Positions 42,504 to 54,367 of a stretch of DNA of 64,000 nt are shown here, piece after piece. Every line of letters starts with the position of its first letter. Position 1 is the first letter of the stretch. Made by a program: the position numbers and the translations under genes. Source of the DNA: Cyanophora paradoxa (Eukaryota > Glaucocystophyceae > Cyanophorales > Cyanophoraceae). The notes under the pieces were generated by a model that did no database searches, had not been told where the DNA came from, and saw nothing but the letters and a program-made list of their open reading frames with translations. The DNA is taken from contig QPMI01000071.1 in the NCBI GenBank assembly GCA_004431415.1, forward strand, positions 372,001 through 436,000, read 5' to 3'.

Positions 42504-44425
42504 CTACTCGTCATCCTCATCCTCATCCTCGTCCTCGTCCTCGTCGTCCTCGTCCTCGTCAAAGTCCAAGTCGTCGAAGTCGTCAAGGCAGTAGTGCTCG
42601 ACGCTCACGTGCGGGAAGCGATTGCGCAGCCCGTCGACGCGCGCGCCGCTCACGCCGCGGCACCCGCTGAGCAGCAGCGTCGCCAGGCGCGCGGCGGGGC
42701 AGGCTCCGCCGGCCCCGCCATCCTCCTCCTCCTCCAGGGCGTCGATGAGGCCGTCGTCGACCTGGGAAGGGGGGCGGGGCTCATTTAGGGGCCAGGCGGG
42801 CATTTAGGGAGGCGGATCGGGGGCGGGCGGGCAGTCGTTCATCCGCTAAATCATATCAGTCAGTAGTATACATTTCAGTTCTATGGGCACTGAAGCGGGC
42901 GGGCGGCGGGTGGGGCGGGGCGGAGGCGGCGGCGGGCGGGCGCGGCGGGCGCGGCAGTGTGGTGGGGCAGACCGAGCGGGAAGGGGGGATGGGGGGCTGG
43001 TAGGGGGCGGGGGCGGGTAGGGGGGCATGAGCTAACTTGAGTAAATTTGCGAAGTCTAAGCCTATGAATCTATCTCAAGTCTCTCTAAGTCTAGGGGCGG
43101 GGCGGAGGCGGGCGCGGGGGCACCTCCGGGAGGTCGGCGCAGAGGAGCTCGCGCAGGCGCCGGCAGCCGCGCGCCGCCCCCGCCGCCCCCGCGGACGTCA
43201 CCCGCCTGCCCCAGCGCCCCGCCGCCTCAGCCGCAAGGAAGGCAAGGGCGAGCGAGGTCGTTCTCCTAACGGGGCGTGATCTAGATCTAGATCTACGTGA
43301 TCTAGATCTCTATAGCGGGGCGTGGGGGGTACGCTGCTATCGCCCAGATGGGCGCGCGGGGGCGCGCCCGCTTAGACTCTCGCTTAGACTCGCTTAGACT
43401 CGCCTCAGCCGCAAGGAAGGAAGGGCGAGCGAGATCGTTCTCATAGAGGGACTCTATATCTATAGCGGGGCGCGGGGGGCGCGCGCCTGCAGCCGGAGAC
43501 GTCGAGGCGGGGCTCTAGTTCTAGTCTAGTTCTAGTCCTTAGATCTATTTATAACTCGCTCAGATGGGCGCGCGCGCCTGCAGCCGGAGACGTCGAGGCG
43601 GGCAAGGAGAGGCAGGCCCCGGCCCACCGCAGCCAGCGCCGCGTCGGTCACGCCGGGGGCCCCCACGAGCGCCAGCGACCGGAGCGCCCCGCAGCGCCCC
43701 GCCACCGCGATCACCTGCAGCAGTCGAGTAGAGTCAAGAGAGGGGGCGAGGAGGGGGGAGGGGGGGTAGGACGCACCCCCGCGTCCGTGAAGCGGGCGCT
43801 CGCCGTACCCTGCACCCGGACCTCGTGAGTCAAGGGCTCGGGTAAAAGAGACAGGGGGTAAAAAGGCTCTGCATTCTCCCGTCCCCCTCCTCCTCCTCCC
43901 AATAAAGAGCTAGACGCTAGAAGCTAGGGGCTAGAATCGCGGCCCTAAAAAGATGAGATATGGGCACCCTCCCGTCCCCCTCCTCCTCGCCCTAGAAAGA
44001 ACGAAGGCTGGGGCTGTGCACCTTCCCGTCCCCCTCCCCCTCCCCCTCGTCCTCGTCGGCCTCGGCGCCGGCGTCGCCCGCGGAGAGCCCCTCGAGGGCG
44101 GGGCAGGCCAGGACGGTTCTAGCAATCTAGAAATTCCCGGGCATCTACAAGAGGATAATCCCCGGGCAAGAAGCTAGAAGCTAGAAGCTAGAAGCTAGAA
44201 GCTAGAAGCTAGAAAGCTAGAAGCTAGGAGCTAGGAGCTAGAAGCTAGAAGCTCACCTTCTCCTCGTCCTCCTCTTCCTCGTCGTCGGCCTCGGCGCCGG
44301 CGTCCCCCAGGGAGAGCTCCTCGAGGGCGGGGCAGCCGAGGGCCAGCGCCTCCAGCGCCGCGTCCCCGATCCCGCCTGCAGCGAGCCGCAAGTCAGGGAG
44401 GGGGAGGAGGAGGACCGGGAGGGAT

Positions 44426-44461
<36 letters not shown>

Positions 44462-47400
44462 CGGGATTCCGCCTGGAAGGGTGAAAGAAGCAGGAGGAAG
44501 TGAGGGGCAAGAGAGGGAAGGAAGTGAGAGGAGAGAGGGGAGAGAGGAAGCTTCTAGGGGTCTAGCCGGTCAGCATCGCCTCTCGAGGATGATGGGCGCA
44601 CCGCAGCGGGAGGCGGCGCAGAGGAGATGCTAGAAGGAAATCTAGATGGAAACTGGGCCACAAACTAGGAACTGGATATGTCTTATCAAAAAACTATCGA
44701 GCGTGAAACTAGACACGTTTTCTAAACTAGAACCTCTAAACTATGCAAAGGGCGCGCACCGGAGCGGGAGGCGGCGCAGAGGAGGTTGAGAGAGCGGAGG
44801 GCGGGGCAGAAGGCCGCGAGCCGCAGCACCGCCGGCTCCCCCACCTGCGGAGAGGGTCGGCGCGGCGCGGAAGCAAGGGCAAGGGCGAGGGGGCGATCTG
44901 AACCGATCTAGCGGCCAATCTCGACGGCGAGGGGGCGGAGCTCTTATGAGCTTAACAACCTAATCAACTCTAACTGACCAATCAAATTCAACAACCTTAG
45001 TCCGCTCAAATAAATCTTTTAGAAGCCTCTCTAACAACCGCTCTCTCTAATAAACCTCTTGGAAGCCGGTCTAGCAAGCTCTGATAATAAGAGCCGCACC
45101 ATGGCGCAGTGCTCGAGGGTGAGGCAGCGGAGCTGGGCGAGCTCCTCTCCTAAAGGCGCGAACGAGGCGTCGGCCACGTCCTCCCGCGACGTCACGTCCA
45201 GCTCCTCCAGGCTCTGGGGGGGGGGAGGGGGGGGAGGGGGGTGTCAGCAGGCGGGGGGCGGGAGATGCGTCGAAGGAAGGCTCTAAGGAAGGCTCGAAGG
45301 GAGGGGAAGAGGGGGGCGGGGTCAGGAGGCGGGGGGCGGGGGTTGCGGGAGTTGATTGCTTTGAGGTCTAGTTTAGGTTTGAGCCGATCGATCCTTGGCT
45401 CTACCCCTGACGCGCGTTCGGCGGAGGCGGACAGGGGAGGGGGGTACCTGGGATGCCGCGAGGAGGGCCGCGACGACGTCGGCGGGGCCCTTCCCCCGCA
45501 CCCGCGAGCCGCCCGCCACGCCCGTCGCCCGCGCGCCCAGCCGCCTCAGCTTCGGGCACACCTGAGAGGGGGGGGGGGAGTTAGGGGGGGTATGGACGCG
45601 GAGGAGGGGTGGGGGGGGGCACCGCGGCGAGGGCGACGAGAGCGCCGTCGCTGACGCGGGGTAGCCCCCCCAGGTCCGCGGATTCGAGGGCCGGCGGCGC
45701 CGCCGAGGCCAGCGCGGCCACTCCCTCCGTCGTGACCCGGGTACAGTCCCTCAGACCCAGCTCCACCAGGCCCTTGCACGTGGCGCCGATGATCTGCGGG
45801 GGGTACGGCGTCAAGAGGGCGCGCTTCGAGTGGGGGTACGGCGTCAAAGAGGGGGTACCGCGAGCGCGTTGTCGTCGACGTTGCGGCAGTACGAGAGATC
45901 GAGGCGCGTGACGCCCGCGCAGGCCTGAAGGGGGGTACGGGTTCGATTGGGGGGTTGATTCGCTGAGGGGTACAGCTGCGGACCTCGAGCATCGGGTGAA
46001 TCGCGTCGGGCCGCATGGAGAGGGACGAGAGCCTCAGCTCCGCGAGTCCCGCGCAGTTCTGCGAGGAGGGCGGGGGGTACGCGTTAGGTTGGGGAGGGGG
46101 GAAGCTGGCGGAGGGGGATACGTTGCGCTCGCCTGCGAGAAGGCGCGCCAGACGATGGGCGAGGCGCCGCAGAATTTCTCGGGGCACGACCGAAGGGCGG
46201 AGAGGTTCGGGCAGTAGGCCCCCGCCGCCGCCAGCGTCCTTCGGGGGTACAGGTTACATTCAGGCGTGGAGCGCACGAAAGGGGGGGTACGGGGCGCACG
46301 AGGACGTGATGCGCGAGCATTCCCCGAGCGCGAGCACCCGGATCGACTCCCCGCAGGAAGAAAAGACCTGCGGGGCCGATAGATCAGCGCCGTACCCCCC
46401 TCGGCCCGGCCCGGAGCCGCGGTCCGCGCCTCGGCCATGCATCCGTCGGTGACGTCGGTGCACCACTCCAGCTCGAGCCGCTCGAGCTTGCAGGAGCGGG
46501 CCAGGGCGCCCAGGCCAGCCCCCGTCACCTGCCTTCGGTTCGGACCGGGCGGGATCGTCCGGGAGCGCAGGGGGGTACACCTTGATTGGGGCGTCGCGCC
46601 CCGCGAATTTTCGGTTCAGAACGACCTCCCGAAGGTCGGGGCAGCCCTCCGCGAGCGCGCGAAGGCCTGCGGGGCCGCTCGGGGGGTACCGGAGAGGGCG
46701 GCCGGGGGGGTACGGGGCGGCCGCACCGTCGTCCCCCATCTTCAGGCAGTTGGTGGCGTCGAGCGAGCGGAGCCTGCGGCGAAAATCGGGCGGCGAAGCG
46801 GCGCGTTGTACCCCCCCCGGGAGCGGGGCGCCGTACCCCCGGAGGTGGCGGCCGGCCGCGCGGAGCGTCTCGTCTGTCAGTAGGACACAGTCGCGGAGGC
46901 TAAGCGCCTGGGCGAACGAAGCTAAGCGGAGGGGGGTACGCTGGCGGCCGGGCCGGGGGCGAACGGGGTGGGGTACCGTTAGAGAGGGGCACCCCTCCAG
47001 GAAGGGTACGACGTGCTCGTCCCTGAGGAAGCCGCAGCCGTCCAGAGCCGCGCGGGAGAGCAGGGGGGTACAGAAGGAGGGCAGGGCCGCCCCGCCGCGG
47101 AGCGCGGCCCAGCCGCCGGCGACGGCGGCCGACAGGATGGGCTGCAGCAACGAGTCGCTCGCGTCGGGCCGCCCCGCCGCCTCCGCGAACCGGCGCTCGT
47201 GGTCCAGCTCCATACCCGTCGCCTCGGCCGCTTTGACGTGCCCCCGCGCCTGCAAGAGAGCTCAGCTTTGGCTTCGTGGACGCGTGGGGAGGCGGCCGGG
47301 GCGCGCCTTGTCGCTCCGGAGGCCGAGCGTCCGGAAGTACCCGGCGAACGCGTCCGTACCCCGCTTGCAGCGCTCGCTCTCCGTCACGCGCAGGTACCCT

Positions 47401-47827
47401 GCGCGCGGCGCTCGGACGCCCGGGCGCGCTGCGGCGGCGGCGCGGATCGCATCCGGACCGGCGAGGGCGCGGTCGGGCTGGCCCGTGTTCTCGAGGGCGC
47501 AGGCGTGCCTCAGGAGCGCTTTCAAATTCCTCGGCTCGCGCTTCAGAACCTCCTCGCAGTCGGCGAGGGCCTCTTCGAACTTGCCCTGCGCAGCGCCGGC
47601 TCGCGAGTGAGTGGGCGACCGGGCCGGGCCGGGAGCGCGGCGCGGAATCGTGAGGCGGTTTGCGAGCGGACCTGCTTCACGTAGCACGCGGCGCGGTTGT
47701 TTCGGAAGGTGGCCTCGTCCGCCTGGCCCCCGCTCAGCTCGATCGCTTTCCCGTAGCACTCCGCCGCCTTGTCGAGCTCGCCGCGCTTGAAGAACTCGTT
47801 CCCGCGCTCCTTCCACTGCGCCGCCGC
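42504..47827 (-). CDS. TPR plus AMN1-like leucine-rich repeat protein
   Basis: Exon 47827-47672 encodes AAAQWKERGNEFFKRGELDK and AIELSGGQADEATFRNNRAA, a canonical TPR of the STI1/UNC45 type. The next, from 47585, continues with GKFEEALADCEEVLKREPRN. After a linker with HVKAAEATGMELDHERRF, many small exons each carry a Cys-containing LRR of the AMN1/FBXL type: ALSLRDCVLLTDETLRAAG, KLERLELEWCTDVTDGCM, LVELGLRDCTRVTTEGVAAL, ALRSLALVGAPGVTDAALAA. Two successive exons ending in GDAGAEADDEEEE and GDAGAEADEDEGE look like an exon duplication. The protein ends in an acidic run (42504-42560). The first coding exon lies upstream of 47827 and is not resolved. Probable role: chaperone-linked or ubiquitin-ligase scaffold; no F-box was seen. 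Many introns carry GTACCCC motifs. Confidence 0.82.
44169..44252. repeat. (GAAGCTA)n heptamer array in an LRR-gene intron
   Basis: About eleven tandem copies of AGAAGCT with GAAAGCT and GGAGCT variants, adjoining the intron donor at the end of the exon encoding EADDEEEEDEEK. Not coding. Confidence 0.9.
44426..44461. repeat. G36 homopolymer in an LRR-gene intron
   Basis: Thirty-six consecutive G on the plus strand (C on the coding strand), in the intron upstream of the exon encoding IGDAALEALALGCPAL. It is the longest homopolymer in the window. Its exact length is likely to be unreliable in any assembly. Confidence 0.9.
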
Positions 47828-48218
47828 CTGCGCACCGGGCCGGGGCGTCAGCTTCGTCAGAAGGCTCGCGCGGGCTTCCCGATCGGAGGTCTCCAGGGGA
47901 TGCGGGCGATCTCAAATGGCTAGCTAGGCTCGCATGAGGCGCGTCGGGGCGCCAGCTTCGCACGAACCATCTCTGATGAGGCTCTGGGGCTGTACCCGGC
48001 GACTGCGGCGAAAGCGCATCGATTCAGCCGCCCGCTGCGCCCCGGCCAGCTAGCCGGCATATCTCTGCTCCTTAGTTCGTGTTGGAGCTACAGGAGCAGC
48101 AACAGCCGCAACTGCCGCGGCTGCCGCAGCTTTTCAAAACGTGAGTCCCGGCGCGGCGCGGCGCGCGCGGCCCGCGCGACGTCGCGCCCGCTGATATCAA
48201 TCGTATGGCGCAGATCAA
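47828..48218. other. Divergent intergenic region plus unresolved 5' end of the TPR-LRR gene
   Basis: Holds the acceptor GGTGCGCAG at 47828-47836 (minus strand), an ATG-containing candidate first exon around 47960-47972 on the minus strand, and the promoter of the plus-strand F-box gene. No further gene recognised. Confidence 0.4.
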
Positions 48219-50841
48219 ATGTCCCCAGAGCGCGCGGGGAAGCGGGCCCGCGTGGACGGGGCGGCGGAAACCGCGACCGCCCCGGATCCTCTGCAGGCGC
48301 CACTGCCGGACCCGTTCGACGCCCTGCCCGACGCGGTGGTGAGCGATGTATTCAAGGCGCTCGGGTACCAAAACTCCTGGCCCCTTCGCCGCGTCTGCAG
48401 GTCCGTGTCGCGCGCGCCCCGGCCCGGCCCGGCCCGGCCCCACCGCAGCTGCAGGGGCCGCGAACGCCCGTTCTCGGATTACTCTTACGTGTAGCTAACG
48501 ACGAAGCGGATCGCAGGCGGTGGCGGCGGGTGGTCGAGGAGACGGAGTGGGCGGGCGTCGAGCTGACGATCTGGGGCAGCTCGGGGGAGGACCGGGACGG
48601 CGAGCAGACGCGCCGCTTCCGATCGGCTCTCTCCGTCTTCGAGAACAGGAAGCTCAGGCTCGCAAAGGGCGTCGCCCTGCGGGCGCGGCTCCCGTTCGAT
48701 AGAACTCAGCCCGAGCCGGAGGACAACGAAGACTGGGAGGCGGTGGGCTTGCCGCCGCCGCCGCCGCGGACCAAGACGAAGTGGACGGCGGAGAAGGGCG
48801 CGAACCGGCGCACCGTCGGCGCGGCGTGCAGCCTCCTCGCGGCGATCGCCCGCAGCCACTCCGGCCCAGCGGAGCTTCTCGACGTCTTCGTCGGGCTGGA
48901 CGGAGTGGGCCCCGGCGACCTCTCCGACCCTCGTTTCCTCAACTCCTACCTCCTCGGCGTTCTGGGGGCCCTGGCGCCCCCGGGGGGCGCCCCCAGCGCC
49001 CTCCAGATCCTCAGCGTCGGCTTAAACGGGGTGCAGCTGGACGACCCGGGCTCCTTACGCTGCCCCACGTGGCCGCCGGCCGCCGAGCTGCGGGCCGCGC
49101 TCGCCCCCTTCGGCAAGCTGCTCTCGCTCACCCTCGTCTTCGACCAGTCCTGCCTGGGCGTCAGCCCGCAGGCGGCCGCCGCCATCGCCGAAGCTTGCCC
49201 GCTGCTGGAGCACGTCTGCCTCTGCCCCTCCTTCGAGGACAAGGCCCCGGACGGCGTCCTGGCGTCCCTGTCCCGCCTCGCCCACCTCGCCCACCTGATC
49301 GTCCACTGGCCCTCGGCCTCGTCCTGGCCATGGGACGGCGGCCACGACGAAGCCAAGGTCCTTGAGCGTCTCTTAAGCTTATACACGTCTGAGCCTTTTT
49401 ATCTAATGTCTTCTATGGTCTTCTAAGGTCCTGGACGGCGGCGTCGTGGCGCTCGCGACCGGCCCGGCGGGGCAGAGCCTTAGGGGACTGGCCTTCCACA
49501 CTTCGATCTACGGCTACCGGTGCGTGGCCAGTGTTTTACGTTCTATGATATGATCTATACGTTCTATGATCTCTTTCCATTAGGGACTTGGACGAGTCTT
49601 GGGACCCGTACACGTGGCTCCGCCTCGCGGACGTCGAGCTCTCGGGCGGGGCCCTCGCCGCCCTGGGGGGCATGCCCCTCCTCGAGTACCTCGAGCCGCT
49701 CCAGGTGCGCTTTCTAAGCTAACCTAACCTAAGCGAAACTAAGCTAATCTAAACTGTTTATAAGCTAAACTAAGCTAGGCTAAGCTAATCTAAGCCAGTT
49801 ATAAGCTAATTATAAACTAAGCTAAGCTAAGCGGCTTATTTGTGAGCTGGCTAGCTAGCCGGCCCTGACTTGCCCCGCGGCCCCGCCCCCGCCCCCGCGC
49901 CCCGCCGACCCCTACCCAGCTCAACCCGGACCACGTGACCCCGAAGGCCGTCCTCGCCCTCGGGCGCGTACCCGGCCTCCGGGAGGCCAGCGTCGTGGTT
50001 CGGGAGCCGGTGGGGTACAGCGACGACCCGGCGGGCCGGGCCGCGGCGCTGGCCGGCCTGTTGGGAGCCCTCGGGCAAGCCCTCTCCGAGGCGCCGAGCG
50101 TGGAGCGGCTCACCCTCAAGCTCGAGCGTGCGCCGAAAGTAGATCTAGTAGATCGCTTCACCTGACTTCGTTCGCATGTCGTGCAGTTCGCGGGTACGTC
50201 GACTTCTACCACACGGAGGAAGATCGCGACCAGTTCGAAAGGGCCCGCGCGGCCCTGGGCCCGGGGGCCGTCGCCGCCCTTCTGGGGAGCGCCGGCGTGC
50301 AGCGGAGCCTCGTGTTCCTCCTGCTGCACGCCGCGCACAAGGTGACGGATGCTAGTTATAAGCTAATTCTAAGCTAATCTAAGCTAGCTGTAAGCTAATT
50401 ATTGTAATTACAAGATGACGGAGGCCGAGGCGGAGGCGGTGGTGGCCCTGGGGGCCCTCGAGCGCCTCCAACTCGAGTACGAGCTCGAGCCCGAGCAGAC
50501 CGACTCCCTCCGGCCCTACGAGGTGCCTGCTTCGCTTGTAATTACATTTTTCATCGCTCGTAATTAAAAACTATGCGACGCGTTCACATAATCCTTAAAG
50601 ATCAAGCGAAGTTTGTTTGTTTCACATCTTCCAATCGAGCGATCGTCTAATATCGGCGCACGCCTGTACCCCGCCCCGCCAGATCCTCCTGGGGCTCCAC
50701 CCCAACGTCCGGGCATGCGTGAACGCGAGCTCGGGCCACCGACTGGGCTCCAACGAGAGCCCCGAGGGGATGGGCGTCCGCGAGCTCGAGGCCGTCCGCG
50801 AGATGTTCAGAGGAGAAGGGCGCTGGGGCTGGCGCTGGTGA
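48219..50841 (+). CDS. F-box protein with leucine-rich C-terminal region (gene 3), complete
   Basis: Eight exons (48219-48400, 48517-49357, 49428-49519, 49584-49704, 49920-50127, 50187-50341, 50415-50522, 50683-50841) total 1866 nt, giving 621 aa. Residues about 30-60 are the F-box (FDALPDAVVSDVFKALGYQN, then RRVCR), followed across intron 1 by RRWRRVVEETEWAGVELTI. Leucine-rich strands follow: LRAALAPFGKLLSLTLVFD, LAHLAHLIVHWPS, LADVELSGGALAALGGMP, EAEAVVALGALERLQLEYE. The end is IRELEAVREMF-like (VRELEAVREMFRGEG), matching ELEDLREAVEGVFDG in gene 1. Acts presumably as an SCF substrate adaptor. Unlike genes 1 and 2, its introns are AT-rich and built from TAAGCTAA-type repeats. Exon-intron positions are shared with gene 1, so the family arose by duplication of a spliced gene. 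Confidence 0.88.
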
Positions 50842-51519
50842 CGCCATCGATATCCCGCCCGAGCCTGGCGCCCCGCCCCCCGCCGCGCGCTGCGCTTCGG
50901 CTGTTTCTTAAGAAACTTCTCTCGAGCTCAATGTATCAGTGATGGCTTGCAAAGATCTTGCTATTCACTTGGGCTTAGTTCTCGAGATCAAATTCTATTA
51001 ATCACATTTGATCTCTCAGAGGAGAAGGGCGCTGGTGCTGGCGGTGGTGACGCCGTCCCCCCCGAGCCTGGCGCCCCGCCCTCCCCCTTCCCCCCCCCCC
51101 CCCCCCCTCCCGCCCCCGCCCCCGGCGGTGGCTGTGTGACGTCGTCCCGCCCTAGCCTCGCGGCTCTCAGCGGGCAGCCGCCCGCCCCTCCCACCCCCCC
51201 CCTCCACCCCCCCTCACCCCACCCCCACCTCCTCCCCCTCCCCTCCCCGGCTCTCCTTTACGCCTCTCCCCCCAGGCGCCGGCGGGGCGCCTTCCGGCTA
51301 CGCCTTTACGCCGGCTTCCGCCCCTTCCTTCGCCGCACCCCCCCCCCCCCCCCCCCCGGCCCCCCCCCACCCCTGCCCCTTCCCTTCCCTCCTGCGTCGC
51401 ATCGCTCCCCGCAGCCCCATCGTTATCTCCCCCATCGCACCCCTCCCCCAACTGCCCATCGTCATTCTCCTATTTTCTCCTCCCTTGGCCGCCCTTATTT
51501 TTGCTATATATCTGCGACC
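50842..51519. other. Intergenic with a partial copy of the upstream terminal exon
   Basis: 51014-51085 repeats 50809-50880: TCAGAGGAGAAGGGCGCTGG, GGTGGTGACGCC and GAGCCTGGCGCCCCGCC, including the stop-codon region of the F-box gene. The remainder is C-rich low complexity (51085-51480). Open frames across it are composition artefacts. Confidence 0.6.
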
Positions 51520-52822
51520 GGACGACGGTGCGGCCGCCGCTCCTGCGAGCTCCCGTCACCGTCTCTCACGCCGCACGCCCGCCCGCGCGCCCGCCCGCCC
51601 GCAGCGGTGGACACGGCGCTCGGGCCGCTGGTCCGCCCGCAGTACTCGTTCACGTTCTTCCTCCTCGAGCGGCCCGACCCGGATCCCAGCGCGCCGTGGC
51701 GCCTGCTCCGCGCCGGGCGGCAGCGCCACGGCTGGGTCTTCGCGGACGGTGCGCCCCTCGACTCGCGAGCCGCCGGCGCCTGGCCGCTCACGGCTGAGCA
51801 GGGTACAAGAACGTCGACGCCGCGCTCCAGGCCTGCGCGCGCTTCGCCTGGGAGCGCCTCATCCCGCTCGTCGGCGCCCCAGACACCAAGGTACGCCCTT
51901 CGCGGGCCGCCTGTACCCCCGAGCGGGCCTGACCCGTACCCCCTCCGCCCCAGAGCCCCGCGGGGCGCGACCGGTCGATCCGCCTCGCGGACTCTTACCG
52001 CGCGTCAGTGTCCGTTCTCGACGAGGACCCATCCTCGCGTACCCCCGCCCACTCCCGCGCCCTCTCCGCCGTCGGTCCCCTCGCGGACGGTGCGGCGGCC
52101 CCGCGCGCCCCGACCGTGTACCCCGCCCACGCCTCCGCACCCCCACAGCCTACTTCGGAGGCATCCTGAACGCCCTCGCCTTCGTCGCCTCCTTTACCCT
52201 CGACACCCAGGCGCGTGTACCCCCAGGATGAAGCCTTGTACCCCTTGACTCTTCCCCCCCGGGCCCTCAGGTCCTGCGGCACGTGCACTGGGCCCGTGAG
52301 CCGACGCGTGACGAGGCCCTGGGGGGGGTACGTCTTCGAGGCCGAGCACCTCCCCTTCGTCCTCGACACCAATGCGTGCGCTGTACTCCTCGGTTCCCCC
52401 GCTCCCGTACCCCTGCGACCCCTGGGGTACGCGCAGCTGGAACCTGGACTCGGCGCTGACGCTGGACCCCCCCGTCCACTTCGTGGCGTTCGTCCCGTCG
52501 GCGGCGCGCTCGCCGCTGCACCTGCGCCTGCCCGGCGGCCGCCTCTCGGCCGAAGGGGCCTTCCTGGTCCCCGGCTGGGGCGGCCTCGCCCTCGCGCACG
52601 TTCCCAACGCGACCGATCCCGAGTCCGAGGCGCGGGCCGCCCTCCGCTCGGCGATGCCCATCTTTGTGGGGCAGCTGCGGCTCCTGCTGGGCCTACCCCC
52701 CCTCGACCCGGCGCTCTCGCCCTGCGCCCGCTCGGACGCCCCGCCGGCCCCGCCGGCCCGCCTCCTGACCTGCCCCGAGGCCGCCATCTGCGACTGGGAA
52801 ATCGACGTCCTCGCCCGCGGCC

Positions 52823-52854
<32 letters not shown>

Positions 52855-53810
52855 TCCCTCCGCTCCCTCACAGCCCTTGTCGACCAGCAGAAGAACATGG
52901 TACCACGCTCGCATCCCTTACCCCCCCGCCGCTCTTCGCCAACGCGTACCCCCACAGGTCGTTGGGGACCACATTCGGAATCTCTGCGACCTTGCAGTCG
53001 AGCAGCTCCGCGACGTGCGCTGCCCCGTACCCCCCTCCCCATGCTGTACCCGCCCGACCGCCTCCCGCAGGCCCGCGCGGCGGTGGCGTCTCTGGACCCG
53101 CGGGCGGCCCTCAGCGCCGCCCTCTCCGCCGCCCGCCGCGCCCTCGTGGTGCGAGAGACGTACCCCTCCTTTCTTCTACCCCCATCTAATCGCGTACCCC
53201 CGCAGGCCTCGCGGGATGCTTTCTTCGACCCGACGATGCTCGGAATGATGTACTTCTCCGACGAGCGTAAGGTACCCCCCGGCCCCCGCCCCGCCCCGCT
53301 CGCCCCACTCATCCGCCTGACACCCGTACCCAGGCGGCGGTCTACATTCCGATCGCGCTGCCGGTGGCGATCCCGATCGTGACGGGCTTCTTGAGGCAGC
53401 TGCGGTACCGGCGGGAGAAGCGCCGCAGGAAGGCGGCGGAGGCGGCGGCCAAGGCGCAGGACGACGCGGCGGGCGGGGACGCGGCTGGCGCAGGCGCGGG
53501 CGTCGGCGCTGGCGCGGCGCCCTCTGCGGAGGCGCGGCCGGCGGCGCCGGCGGCGGCGGCAGCGAAGGCGGCGCGACCTTCGGCTTCGGCCGGCCAGGGC
53601 GGGGCGCCCGCCGCCCGCGACTTCGGCCGGCGGCGGGCAAGGCTCTGGCGGACGCCGGCGCCAGATACTGGCATCATACTGCGGCCCGGCGGGCTTCGAA
53701 GATCTCGAAGATTTCCGAAGTTGAACTACCAGGGTAGTCAAGGCCTGCTGCCGCAGTGCTGCGCATCATCGAGCGGCGCATGCGGCATGCCGCAGTGCCA
53801 GGCTGAGTGA
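51520..53810 (+). pseudogene. PIGS: 5'-truncated PIG-S, copy D
   Basis: Homology to full-length PIG-S begins at about 51521, inside the segment around the intron before AVDTALGPLVRPQYSFTFF, and continues to the end: YKNVDAALQACARFAWERL, RDRSIRLADSYRASVSVLD, YFGGILNALAFVASFTLDT, FLVPGWGGLALAHVPNA, MPIFVGQLRLLLGLPP, LGMMYFSDERK, AVYIPIALPVAIPIVTGF, then an Ala-rich tail ending at 53810. The first exon with the N-terminal membrane helix is missing, and the upstream DNA is C-rich repeat. Splice sites and frames of the retained exons look intact, including the GTGCGCC donor in WVFADG. Possibly transcribed, but not a normal PIG-S. It is more diverged from copy B than copy C is. Confidence 0.82.
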
Positions 53811-54367
53811 AGTGCGCTTGCATGAATAAACGAATTCGAAGCTGAAGGGTTCGACTCCTCGCAGAATACATACGGCGCGGGGCCCCAACTTGGGCCCCCA
53901 AGCCTAGGCCCCCAATTGCAAGTTTGCAACCCTATGGGCCTAATCAATTGCGCGACCAAAAAAAACAATCGTATGCGTGAATTAGATCATCGAATGCATA
54001 TGTGGCCCTATAATGTGCCTTAAATGTGGGCCCATTGTGGGGTTCGACTCGGCGTCGAGTTACTGAGTCGGCGAGCCGCTGACTCAGTGAGGGGGGCCTC
54101 GGCCCTCGAGCCGACACGGCCCGGAATGCGCAGGGCCGGCACTGGCCGCCGGTGGCCGGCAGTACTAGTGGCCCGGCAGTACCGTAGTACTAGTGGGCCG
54201 CCGCCGGCCCGCCGGCACCCCTCACACTGTGACAGACGAGTCACAGTGGGCCTCACTGGGCCCTCAGTGGCCCCTCACTGGCCCCGCATGATCATGATCA
54301 GGGCCTCGTCGCCGGGCCGAGTCGTCGGGCCCTCGAGCTCGAGCCGCTGAACTCGTAATTAAAAATA

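Noticed and set aside
50947-52248. 433-codon plus-strand open frame across a C-rich region into PIG-S copy D
   Set aside because: Its first two thirds translate to Pro/Ser/Arg low complexity. It runs through PIG-S introns in a frame that matches the exons only in short parts.
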